NCBI GenBank assembly: GCA_036365145.1
Contig: JAEOAD010000034.1
Coordinates: 13,979,501-14,043,500, forward strand
Reading direction: 5' to 3'
Source: Orientallactaga sibirica
Taxonomy: Eukaryota; Chordata; Mammalia; Rodentia; Dipodidae
DNA length: 64,000 nt
Below the pieces are notes generated by a model. That model was not told the origin of the DNA and made no database searches. It saw nothing but the letters and a program-made list of their open reading frames with translations. Each line of letters opens with the position of its first letter. Position 1 is the first letter of the stretch. Shown here piece by piece: positions 17,913-29,243 of this stretch. Made by a program: the position numbers and the translations under genes.

Positions 17913-18070
17913 TTTTTTTTTAAGGTAGGGTTTTACTCTAGCCCAGGCTGACTTGGAATTCACTATGAATTCTCAGGGTGGCCTCAAACTCAAACTCAAA
18001 CAAAGGTGATCCTCCTACCTCTGCCTCCCAAGTTCTGGGATTAAAGGCATATGCCACCACACCTGGCTAT
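17866..18070 (-). repeat. (TTTC)n and reverse B1
   Basis: A perfect TTTC microsatellite (about 17867-17912) is the tail of a reverse B1-type SINE (about 17920-18070) that ends CACACCTGGC. Confidence 0.85.
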
Positions 18071-18124
18071 GCTATTTTTTTCTATTTGTCACAGGTATGA
18101 AAAAATTTTCCGTGGTACAGTTCA

Positions 18125-19620
18125 CCAAATTTTTTGAGCTAAATTACAAAACTGATAACAGTGTGGTATTTGTCCAGAAGAGTTTATTTGACTCCAAATC
18201 TTTGTCTTTGGGTTTGTTCCCAGGTGATAACATGAGTCCATTAATAAGAATGAAAACCAAACATGAAACTCAGATTATTATTTTGTGGCCTAAAGGTTGA
18301 GACCTGGGGGAGAAAGGCTGATGCAATGTCACATATGCCTGTGATGATAGTTTAGCTTTTTTCCTTCACCTGATCAGTTACTGAGACAATTGGCCACACA
18401 TTACAAGGCAGCTACAATCCTCGTCAAAGGTGATAGGATTTTCTCTCATTGCTGTTCTGAAAACGTTCTGGAGTGGATTAATGGTGGAGGTGCCTGTTGT
18501 ACCAGCTGACCCGTAGATCATTATACCATCTTTTCCAGTGCAACATTGATCAGGAATTTACCGGTCACTGTGTCAGCAATATCTTGTTTGACTTGGTTCA
18601 CAGCTCAACCATGGTTAAATATTGTCTGATCAAATGTGTACAAATGTTCACAACATTGCTTGCATCAGCATGTTCGTTCCCTACTTAGGCACTTCCATCA
18701 TCTGCCTTTGCAACTATAAGACACATACTCTGTACTCCATCAAAATAAAATACTGTCCTTTTATTTAGTTAATTTATTTTTATTTATTTATTTATTTATT
18801 TTAGTGATGGTACTGGGGATTATAGGGCCTTGTGTATGCTAGGCAAGTGCTCTACCACTGAGCTATACACTCAGCCCCATAGTCAGCCTTTTTTGTTTAT
18901 TTGTTTGTTTGTTTTGAGGTAAGATCTTGCTCTTGCCCAGGCTGACCTGGAATTCACTATGTAAACTCAGGTTAGCCTTGAACTCACAGCAATCCTCCTA
19001 CTTTGGCCTCCCAAGTATTGGGACTAAAGGGCATGTGCCACCATACATGGAAGCTAGCTATTTTTTTAAAGTTGCTATTGTAGGAGCTGGGCGTGGTAAC
19101 ACACATCTTTAATACCAACACTCAGGAGGCTGAGGTAGGAGGATCACCATAAATTGGAGGCCAGCCTGGGCTACAGAGTGAGTTCCAGGTAAGCGTGGTC
19201 TAGAGTGAGACCCTTCATCAAACACACACACACGCACACAGTTGTAAATGAATGTTTGATATACGCTTCTGCTTGCATTTTACCCTAGAGAATAATTTCT
19301 ATACTACGAATGTACTAGCTGTCTCTCCTCTAATGGAACAAGGAACACAGGTAGATCCTAAGAGAAGGGAGTTTTCAGGGTCTGAGTAGAAAAGTCAAGA
19401 TATTTTTAGCATGGAATTCAAAGCCATTTACCATCTTTCCTCAGCTTGTCTTTCAGCATCTGCTCTACTCTATAATTCATTCATTTGGCAACAATTCTTT
19501 GAGAATTGTAGGGTTTTTTTTAAGTCATGATAAGTTCTGGGGCATTTTCCTATTGTGCACGTTAGACCTTATGTCTGTTCTCATTGAACTTACCGAGACA
19601 AAAGATAATTATAAAACCTG
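18125..19620 (+). repeat. Duplicated flank, copy A
   Basis: This non-SINE sequence is paralogous to 40003-41395 over most of its length. Shared blocks include GAGACCTGGGGGAGAAAGGC, CAATTGGCCACACAT, CTGGAGTGGATTAATG and GCTAGCTGTCTCTCCT (GCTAGC/ACTAGC variant). SINEs were inserted afterwards: a reverse B1 at about 18905-19050 and a B1 + at about 19086-19240. The block lies directly 5' of C5-derived copy A, as its partner lies 5' of copy B, so both were duplicated together with the C5 5' end. I do not recognise a gene in it. Confidence 0.8.
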
Positions 19621-19839
19621 TTATAAGAGTATAAGTACTCTTATACTATTTGTGTGCACATGGTAGGGATTGAACCTAGGTCCTCACATATGGTAGGCTT
19701 GTTCTCTACCTTTGACTTCTACCCCTAGCCTTTCTCAATATATTTTCTAATTCCCTTCTTAATTTCTTCTATGACCTACTTCAGGAAGCCAAATTTAAGT
19801 AATTCTTTTTTTTGTATCAGAAAAAAGTAGGGTGTTTCA

Positions 19840-20172
19840 GTGATACTGTCATAATTGGAATCTGAAATATCCCCCAAATGATTACATGTTAGTCTTCTTG
19901 CAAGCTGATGGAGCTTTAAGGGAGTAATTATGTCAGAAGTGCTTTGACTTATCAATATATTCTCCCATTGATAGACTCATATCTTTTTTTGAGAGGGTTG
20001 AGATAGGGTCTTACTCTAGCCCAAACTGACCTGGAATTCACTATTCTCTGGCTGGCCTCAAACTCACAGTGATCCTCCTCCTTTTGTCTCCTGAGTGCTG
20101 GGATTAAAGGCATGTGCCACCATGCTCAGCAGAGAGAAAGAGAGAGACAGAGAGAGAGACAGAGAGAGAGAC

Positions 20173-20238
<66 letters not shown>

Positions 20239-20730
20239 GTAAATAGTGAGAGAGAATAGGTATGCCAGGGCCTCCAGCCCCTGCAAATGAACTCCAGATA
20301 TATGTACCACCTTATGCTTTTGGCTTCATGTGGGTACTGGGGAATCAAACTCAAGTTGTTAGGTTTTGCAGGCATGCAAGTTAGCCACTGAGCAATCTCT
20401 CTAGCTTGGACTCATACATAATTTGACATCCTTTTTGGCAGGTGATAAATATTTAGGAGATACAGTCTATTAGAAGGAAGAAGGTCACTGGGGTATGGTT
20501 TTTAGGATATCTTGTTCCTGGATCCTGCTTCTCTCTCTTGTATCCAGTTATGAGGTGAGCTGCATGCTACATCACATGTTCCCACTATGCATGGGCCCAA
20601 ACACAATACAAACAAGTGACGACAAACTCAGAGCTCTGCAACCATTAGACAAAATAATTCTTTCCTCCTTTAAATTGTTTCTCACAGCTATTTGTCACAG
20701 TGAGGAAAAAGTGACTAGCATAGGCAGGCG
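19840..20730 (+). mobile_element. MaLR-type LTR, interrupted by SINEs
   Basis: The left part (TCTGAAATATCCCCCAAATG, then GGTGGAGC-like GATGGAGCTTT) and the right part (TTCTTTCCTCC, TTTGTCACAGTGAGGAAAAA, GTGACTAGC) resemble the start and end of MaLR LTRs. The middle is split by a reverse B1 (about 19985-20130) and a reverse tRNA-type SINE (about 20130-20408). The element is not seen at the matching place upstream of copy B, so it probably inserted after that duplication. Confidence 0.55.
20174..20238. repeat. (GAAA)n microsatellite
   Basis: About 16 perfect GAAA units within the reverse SINE, preceded by GAGAGACA units. Long Phe/Leu/Ser frames on the minus strand are artefacts. Confidence 0.95.
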
Positions 20731-20744
20731 TGCTCAGACATATT

Positions 20745-21101
20745 GCAACATCAGAGCAAATGACCTGGTCTAGAGAAGAAGGCCAAAGGCAATGTAGCTC
20801 CTGGTTTCTAGTGTTGAGTCCTTTTTTCATCATGCCAAACTCCCCTTTTAGAGTCCTTTTATTAGTATTAATAAAAATAAGTCCCTTGGGTATAAATTCC
20901 TATAAAATACCTACTGCTTCTATTCCTGGGCATGATGGGGTGTTTCAGTTCTGATTTTAGTTTTCTTACTTCGAGATCCCTTTCTCTGATATTAATAATT
21001 AACCAGAGAACTAATTTAACCAAATTCTTCTAGCTTGCTTTGTTTAAAAAGGAAATTAACTGCAAAGAGTTTTTATCTATGGTTTTATACCATCTCAAGC
21101 C
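20745..21101 (+). promoter_or_regulatory. C5-type promoter region, copy A
   Basis: This region aligns closely with 56975-57331, which precedes the intact C5-like exon 1 of copy C, and partly with 43200-43282 before copy B. An HNF1-type palindrome lies at 20991-21003. A TATA-like TTTAAAAA lies at about 21043-21050, 60 bases before the start codon. An upstream ATG at 21079 opens an 18-codon frame (with stop) that overlaps the C5 start out of frame and ends at 21132. The same overlapping frame exists in copy C. Confidence 0.7.
20991..21003 (+). promoter_or_regulatory. HNF1-type site, copy A
   Basis: ATTAATAATTAAC matches the HNF1 consensus GTTAATNATTAAC at all fixed positions but the first. It lies 111 bases before the ATG and is identical at 57222-57234 and 43255-43267. 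HNF1 drives many liver genes, which fits a hepatic complement promoter. Binding is inferred. Confidence 0.65.
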
Positions 21102-21166
21102 ATGGGCCTTTGGAAAATACTTTGTTTTTTAATCTTCCTGGAGAAAAGTTGGGGACAGGAACAAAC
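21102..21166 (+). CDS. C5-like copy A, exon 1 (signal peptide)
   Basis: 65 bases starting at ATG in a good context (AGCCATGG) and ending AC before GTAAGT. It encodes [21 protein letters not shown] plus two bases of a Thr codon. This is the C5 signal peptide with the mature QEQT start (human C5 reads [13 protein letters not shown], from memory). The hydrophobic core is intact and cleavage is expected after SWG. Lys5 is a difference from copy C, which has Gly. Confidence 0.9.
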
Positions 21167-24100
21167 GTAAGTGAAGCAAATTATCTTCATTTTATTCCAT
21201 GTGTTTCCTGTGATGAGTGTGAAATAATCCAACAGATAGCATTAATTTGAAGGCAAATGTCTTTAGCCACTGTGCCATCTTCCCAGACCACATTGTGTTA
21301 ATTTGAAAATAACTTTCCTAGCCAGGCGTGGTGGTGCATATGTTTAATCCCATAGGCAGAAGTAGGAGGATCACTGTGAGTTCAAGGGCACCCTGAGACT
21401 ACTGAGTGAATTCCAGGTCAGCCTGGGCTACAGTGAGACCCTATCTTGGTTTTGGTAGGCCACAGTAGGTGCTGTTGCTACCTTGCTATGTAAATCAGAT
21501 ACCCAGCTCTGTGAATCCTCATGACTTAATTGCAAGTTTTTTTCTTCTTGGAAACTTTGCTGAAATTATGATAAATCACAAAATAAATTTTAGTTTTAAA
21601 TATCACTTTGAAGTTTAAGCCTTTTTAAAAATGAATCTCAACTCAGCTAAAAGTACATAAGCCTAAGAAAATATGTTTTTTTTCTTTCTTGTTTCAACAG
21701 ATACATCATTTCAGCACCGAAAATATTCTATGTTGGCGCATCTGAAAATATTACAATTCAAGCTTATGGGTACACTGAAGCATTTAATGTGACAATTTTA
21801 ATAAAAAGTTATCCTGATAAAAACTTAAGTTACTTTTTAGGCTTTGTTAATTTATCCCCAGAAAATAAGTTCCAAAACTCTTCAATGTTGACAGTATGTA
21901 TTTAACCTTCAGTTTCTTTATGTTTGTAAAGATTATTTTGTTAAAAATATGTAAGTTTGACTGTTGATAATTTAGAGATTTTATCATTTGTACCATTCTA
22001 TTATTTTGTAATCATTGGATAATTGTCAGTACAAATAATAATAATCTGAATGAAATATAAAATTCTAAATAGAGTTGTATTTGCTCTTTGAGCCAAGCAT
22101 GCAAATGTTAACATTTTTATTGGAATACAGTATGGTAGTGATGTGTGAATATTGGGAGATGAGTTTGGAAATACCTTTTTCTATGAAAATTATCATTACA
22201 AGAATAGAGAAATATGAACATGCACACTGGTCCATTGCACATTGTTCAAAAATACCCATAATCTTCAAAAAAAAAAAGTACAGAAACCAGCCAGGCGTGG
22301 TGATGCATGCCTTTAATCCCAGCATTTGGGAGGCAGAGGTAGGAGGATCACTGTGAGTTCAAGGCCACCCTGAGACTACAGAGTGAATTCCAGGTCAGCC
22401 TGAGCTAGAGAGAGACCATACCTCGACAAACCAAAAAAAAAAAAAAAAAAATAGAACCCACCCAAACGAAAAAAAAAAAAAAAAAACTAAAAACATAAAT
22501 GTAGAGGAAGAATTTAAAGACACTTGTAAATTATCTTAGTGCAGAAAATCTATAGATCTTTACTATGTTTTCCAAATACTAAAATTATCTCAGACCTTAC
22601 TAATCTTACAGGTGTTGGTTTTATCCCATATTTTCCTAAGCCTAAATTTTCATAGAAATGTATTTTTTCTGTCATTGCATTTCTTAATGTAGTAACTTCC
22701 CATATCATTGAATGTGAAGGGGATACTTATAATTACAAACCCAAAACACAAAGCATGTTTCTCCACCATAGGAGTAGATGTGTGTGATCATTAGTCAGGA
22801 TGTTTTATTAGAGAGTGGAGACCATGCATTCACACACAAGCTGATTCAGTATGAGCTGCTACAGCGTTAGTTTATTAAAGCTGAACTACATTTAGGAAAT
22901 GAAACAAAAAGAAGTTTTGGTTGCTTATAGCTAAATTTTCATTGTAATTTTAGACAATGAAGGCTTTGGTAAAATTTATTTACTCTTAGGGCTCCTCTTA
23001 CACTTTTATTGTTTGGGGGGGAAGTTGTTTGGTCTTTTGAGACAGCATCTCACTGTGTAGCCCAGGCTGGCCTTGAACTTTCAGTACTCCTAATTGGACT
23101 TCAAGAGTGCTGGGCTATATCACTTTTTATATAATGAAATAAACAAGCTCATTTCAAGTTCTAATGAAATATCAGTTGTTTTTATTAGAAAGTCAACATG
23201 GTTTGTAACCTTAGAATTATTATACTTATTCTGGTAATGTTTTCTGTCACAGATACAACCCAAACAATTGTCTGGAGGACAAAGCTCAGTTTCACATGTG
23301 TACTTGGAAGTTGTGTCGAAGCATTTTTCAGTATCAGAGCAAGTGCCGGTAACCTATGACAATGGAGCTCTCTTCCTCCACACAAACAAGACCATGACTG
23401 TGCCTCACCAGTTAGGTAAAGTGCATGAAGCTTCTTTCTTGGGGGATAATGCACACCATATCATTGAACCCTTAACACCGGAAATCGAGTACAGACTGGC
23501 TTCTGCTCCACTCAAAAGACACCCAAAGCCGGGCGTGGTGGTGTATGCCTTTAATCCCAGCACTTGGGAAGCAGAAGTGGGAGGATTGCTGTGAGTTCGA
23601 GGCCACCCTGAGAATACAGAGTGAATTCCAGATCAGCCTGGGCTAGAGTGAGACCTTACCTCAAAAAACCGAAACACTCAATTGCTAATGAGTTTTATAT
23701 TTTTCAAATAGTATTTAAATTTTTAGTTTATGGAGCAATTACTAAAGAAATTGCACAATCATCAATTTTATTTTCTGTCTTACTATGATTGCTCAGAAAG
23801 GAAAGACCTAGACAGAGTGAGAACATTGCTACCAGTTTAAACAAAATGTTGTTGCCTGAATAGTGTGATCTGACTCCAAGAACATACTTGGTACACAAGT
23901 ATTTCTGCTCATAAAAATCTTTAAAGTCCTTTATCCTTTACAGGAAAGCTTGGTGGCTTAAATATTTCTCCTAAAGGCTCTTATACTCACAATACTTCAA
24001 GGATCTTCTGATTAAATGCATCACTGAAGGATAAAAAATGTGTGTAGACTTCAAATATTTTCTAGAATCATTCATTTCTAAATAGTCCTATAGTCCAGCT

Positions 24101-26761
24101 CCTGACCTGCCATGTCCCCCTCAGCTGTAGGCTCAAGTCAAAGTGACTTCAGTTCAGTTTCTTTGCACAATTTTCACTTCTTTATGAGGTTTGACACAGT
24201 GTGCTCCTACCTTTGCATGGTGCCCCTCCTTTGCCTTAGTAACTCTTAATGGTGCCATCCTGACATGTGGACCCTGCACAGGGCCCTGAAAACTACAACC
24301 TGCCCCGACCTCCTTTGATGAGTCAATATCTTCTCCTTATTTTCCTTTTTTTCCCTCTCTCCCTCCCTCCCCCTTTGCCAGAGCCTCACATAAGTCAGTC
24401 AAGTGCTCTACCACTAAGCCATATCCTCAGCCTCTCCCCTCTACTTCCTCAAAGCCAGACAAGTGTCTTTTATAATACTTTACAACCCTGGGATTTATTT
24501 ATTTATTTTTGAGGTAGGGTTTCGCTCTAGTCCAGGCTGACCTGGAATTCACTAGGTAGTCTCAGGGTGACCTTGAACTCATGGCAATCCTCCTACCTCT
24601 GTCTCCCAAATGCTGAGATTAAAGGCGTGCGCCACCATGCCCGGCCACCCCGGGACTTTACATAACCATTTTTGCTCTCTCCTCTACAAAATTAGAAGAT
24701 AACCATGTCTGATTTATTCCAATACTTGTTCAGTGTCTGTCATATTCAACATTTTTTAAAAATTAATAAGCCATTCCTTTGGTACAAAAATTTTATTGAT
24801 CTGACTCCTGATATGTCATTGCTGTAAAGATTGATAGTCTAAGCTAACCAGAAACTAGGTTAGAAACTAGATGAATAGTCATAGACTGATAATAACATTT
24901 TATTTATGACATTTTCTACTGAACTATGCAAAAGAGCTTTGTCTTCTTTAGGTCTTACACCAACACTGTGCAGAAAAACTAGTATTCCTGCTTTACCGTT
25001 AAAGGAGCTAAGCTTTAAAGAGATTAAGCATTCTACTAAAGGCAACACGAGAATGTGGAAGAAGCTGCAGTGAGGCTGAAGATTTGAACTCAGGACCTGT
25101 CCTCTTCACTTTTGTGATACTGGGCTGGACTCTCTCCTAGTGATACTGGGGCTAATTCATCATAGAGCAGGAGGAAGGATTCGAGGTACACAACAATATG
25201 GGAGAAAGAAGAGAATAAAATCTAAGAGACTTACTGATCATTCTGCTTTTACCCTGTGGTCTTAGTAAAACTGGCTTTAATGTGGTTTTCTTTATAGAGC
25301 TTTGCACAGTACTGATTCAAAATTCAGGGGGCTGAGGTAGGAGGATCACTGTGAGTTTGAGGCCAGACTGGCTGGAGTGAGACCCTATTAAAAAAAAAAA
25401 ATCAAAACAATTCTCCTCCCTCCAGCTCTTGGGCTGCTCACAACTCCATGCCTGGTTCCCCAATGCTGCTAAGATTATGTCTCTCCCACTCTGGCAACCT
25501 GACTTCCAGGGTGGGAAGGGATATTTCTTTGTTACTATTTTTATGGCCTTTTAATTTCTTTGGAATTGCACACATTTATTTATTTATTTTTTAATTATTA
25601 TTTTTTATTGACAACTTCTATACTTACATACAAAAAAAACCACCTGATATTTCCCTCCCCTCCCCCCATTCCACTTTAGAATTCCAATGTCCATCATTTC
25701 CCCTCCCTCTCTCCATTAGTCTCTCTTTTAATTTGATGTCATCTTTTTCTTCTATTTTGAGGGTCTTGCGGAGGTATTGCTAGGCACTGCAAGGTCATGG
25801 ATATTGAGTCCAATTTCTGTCTGGGCAGTTGCATTGTAAGAAGTCATACCCTTCCTTTGGCTCTTCCGTTCTATCCGCCCCCTCTTCCACAATGGGCCCT
25901 GAGCCTTGGAGGGTGTGACAGAGGTGTTTCAGTGCTGGGCACTCCTCCATCCCTTCTTCTCAGCACTATGTTGCCTTTTGGGTCATCCCAGTGGTCATCG
26001 CCATCTGAAAAGAGAAGCTTCTCTAAACAAAAGTGAGAGTAGCATTAATATGTGAATATGAACATTGAGTGTAGTGCTTTCAGGGCAGCTTGGTGGGAAT
26101 AATATATACATTTAGTCAGACAAGAGCAGGCTTTATACCCCTAAGGCTCATGACCTCACCTACCATAGACTTTTGCTTAGGTTTTTCAGTACCAGGTATG
26201 TATTCCCTCCCGTAGAGAGGGCCTTCAGTCCAATTATGGAGCAGTTGGTTACCCCAAGAGTAGACATGCCACTATTGCACCCGTTCAGTCATTGGGCCTG
26301 TCTGGCCAAACTTGAATATTCAGTATCCACTGTTTTCACTGCTGATGACTTCCGTCTCTCATACAGCTGCATACAGTGTAGCTTTTTCCAGCTTTCAGTT
26401 GGCTGGTCTACAGGGAGAAGGTTTTCTGCTCAGCACCAGCTTGCTTTCTCAGTGACCTTGCCTCTCAGGCAATAGATGTCTTCAGCAATAGAGTCTTACT
26501 ATCTGTTTCTCAAGGGAAACCAAGGGCTTTGGCGAAAACCTTTAATGTTTTGGAGGCTTTGGGGCTGGAGAGATGGCTTAGCAGTTAAGGCGCTTACCTA
26601 CAGAGCCTAAGGACCTAGGTTTGATTTCCCAGTACCCACATAAAGCCCAACGCACAAGGTGGTGTATGTGTCTGGAGTTCGTTTTCAATGGCTAGAAGCC
26701 CTGGCATGCCCAATCTCCCTGTCTTTCTCTCTCTCTGTCTCTTTCTCCCTCTTCCTCTCTC

Positions 26762-26797
<36 letters not shown>

Positions 26798-29209
26798 ACA
26801 AATAAGTAAGTAAAAATATTTTTAAAAAGAAAAAGAAAAACCCCTCTCACCTTATTGTTTCCAGGCCTTTGTTTGTTCTCCCACATGGGTTCCTGGACCA
26901 CATGGTGAATTCTCTCTCTCCCTCGCCACTTTCCTTACCTTCCCTCTCCCTGTTATCCATAATATTTTTGAATAAAAGTGTGCTGGTTTAAAAAGGAAAA
27001 AAAAAAAAAAAAAAAAGCAAAACCCTAAGAGTTAAAAGCTAAGCAGATGTGTTTGGTTTACAAGTAGAGGATCCAGTAGGGCAGTGCATGTCTATAATCC
27101 TAGCATTTGGGAGGCTAAGGCACAAGGATTATGAGTTGGAAACTAGTCTGGATAACATAGTGAGACACTGCCTCAGAAATCAAAGGTTTTTTTTTTTTTT
27201 AATTTCTTTGAAATTTATTTGCAAGCAAAGAGAGAGAGGTAGAGGAGAGGCAGACAGAGAATGGGCACGCCAGGGCCTCTAGCCACTGAAAATGAACTCC
27301 AGATGCATGTGCCCCTTGTGCATCTGGCTTACATGGGTCCTGGAGAATTGAACCGGGATCCTTTGGCTTTGCAGGCAAATACCTTAACTGCTGTAGCAGA
27401 CAGCTTCAAGTTTGCTGAGATGAACTTCCAGACCAGGCACAGGTTATGGAGGAAGGGATATTATTTATTGAAGCTTACAGATCCAGGGGAAGTTCCATAA
27501 TGTCAGAAGAAGCTGGCCTGTCTTTTACAGGACCAGGCAAGAGAGAGAGAAAGCCACAAGCCAAAAGCCACACAACTCAGGAACTCCAGCTAGGCACATT
27601 TGCATATCTTTACAATGGAATCTCAAACTATCACCACACCTTAACATCCGCCACCAGTGACCTTGCCTCCAGCAAGGTGGCTGCAGATGCAAACTATAAA
27701 CTAATAAAACACTGAATATATTGGGGGCCATATATTCAAACTACCACAACCGCTAAGCCATTTCTCCATCCCAGAAATCAAAGGTTTAGGGATGTAACTC
27801 AGTGGTGGAATGCTTGGCAGCATGCACAATGCCCTGAGAGTCGGGTGGTCTATTAACTGACAGAAAGAAATGGGAAAAAACAAAAACAAGAAAAACCCTA
27901 AAGGATCTGGGATGCTGGAATTTTTCTTTTAATAAGGAGAGAACAAGTGTAGGATTCTGTTCAATAATTGTAACAAAATCATGCCACATAAAGCTGCCTC
28001 TGTAATAAGAGCTAACTTAGAACCTCATCAGTTTGCTTTCTGATTCAAGATCTCATTTTCCACTAAAATCTTCAGCCATAATATAGGGCAGCATTTTATG
28101 CTCTCATAAAGCTATTTGGAAGATGCCAGTACATTTCTACTATGAAATTCTTGATAGATAATGGTTTAATTACAGATATGACTAATTTTAAACTATGGAT
28201 GTGTTCCCAGAAAATTGTTAATAAAGTGAACTGTACTTAAATTCACCAGAAGCAGCTCTTTAAAGAAATCCAAGAGGATTTGCTTTAAAAATGAAAGAAT
28301 CTTTAGTAATGCACATGTTTGTTATCCGATATTTTCTTTCTTTTAAATATGTATTTTTGTATATGTATTACATGTGTGTTTTAATTTAATTTAATTTAAT
28401 TTAATTTAATTTAATTTTATTTTATTTTATTGGAGAGAGACACAGAGAGACAGAGATAGAGAGGGAGAGGCAGGGAGAGAGAGAATGGGTGCGTCAGCAG
28501 CCTCTCAGCTGCTGTGAATGAACTCCAGATGCATGTGCCCCCTTGTGGGAAAGTGAGACATTGCCCCCTTGCGACACTTTGCATCTGGCTAAAGGTGGGA
28601 CTTGGAGATTGGAACTGGTGTTCTTAGGCTTAGCAGGCAGGTGCCTTAACTGCTAAGCTGTCTCTCCAGCCCACATGTGTGTTTTTAATGAAGTTTACCT
28701 CATTAAAGACATTTATTTGAAAAAAAAAATGATTCTAGGGCTGGAGAGACGGCTTAGCGGTTAAGGCACTTGCCTGAGAAGCCTAAGGACTCATGTTATA
28801 CTCTCCAGGTCCTATGTAAGCCAGACACACAGTGACGTAAGTGCACAAGGTCGCACATATGAACAAGAGGGCACAAGCATGTGGAGCTCAATTGCAGTGG
28901 CTGAAGGCCCTGGCACACCAATTCTCTCTCTCTCTTTCTTTCTCTCTGTCATAAAAAAAAGGCCAGTCTGGAGCTGGAGAGATGGTTTAGTGGTTAAGGC
29001 ACCTGCCTGCTAAGCCTAAGAACTCCGGTTCCAATCTCCAGGTCCCACGTTTAGCCAGATACAAAGTGACGCAAGGGCGCAATGCCGCACTTGCCCACAA
29101 GGGGACACGCACATCTGGAGTTCGTTCACAGTGGCTGAGAGGCTGCTGGCATGCCCATTCTCTGTTTTCCTCTCCCTCTCCCTCTCTGTCTCTTTCTGTG
29201 TCTCTCTCT

Positions 29210-29243
<34 letters not shown>

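Noticed and set aside
18097..18300. 67-residue frame in the duplicated flank
   Set aside because: The paralogous sequence at 40003 has no matching frame; it is not a conserved protein.
20174..20238. Regular short repeats as a CRISPR-like array
   Set aside because: They are plain GAAA microsatellite units without spacers, in a mammalian genome.
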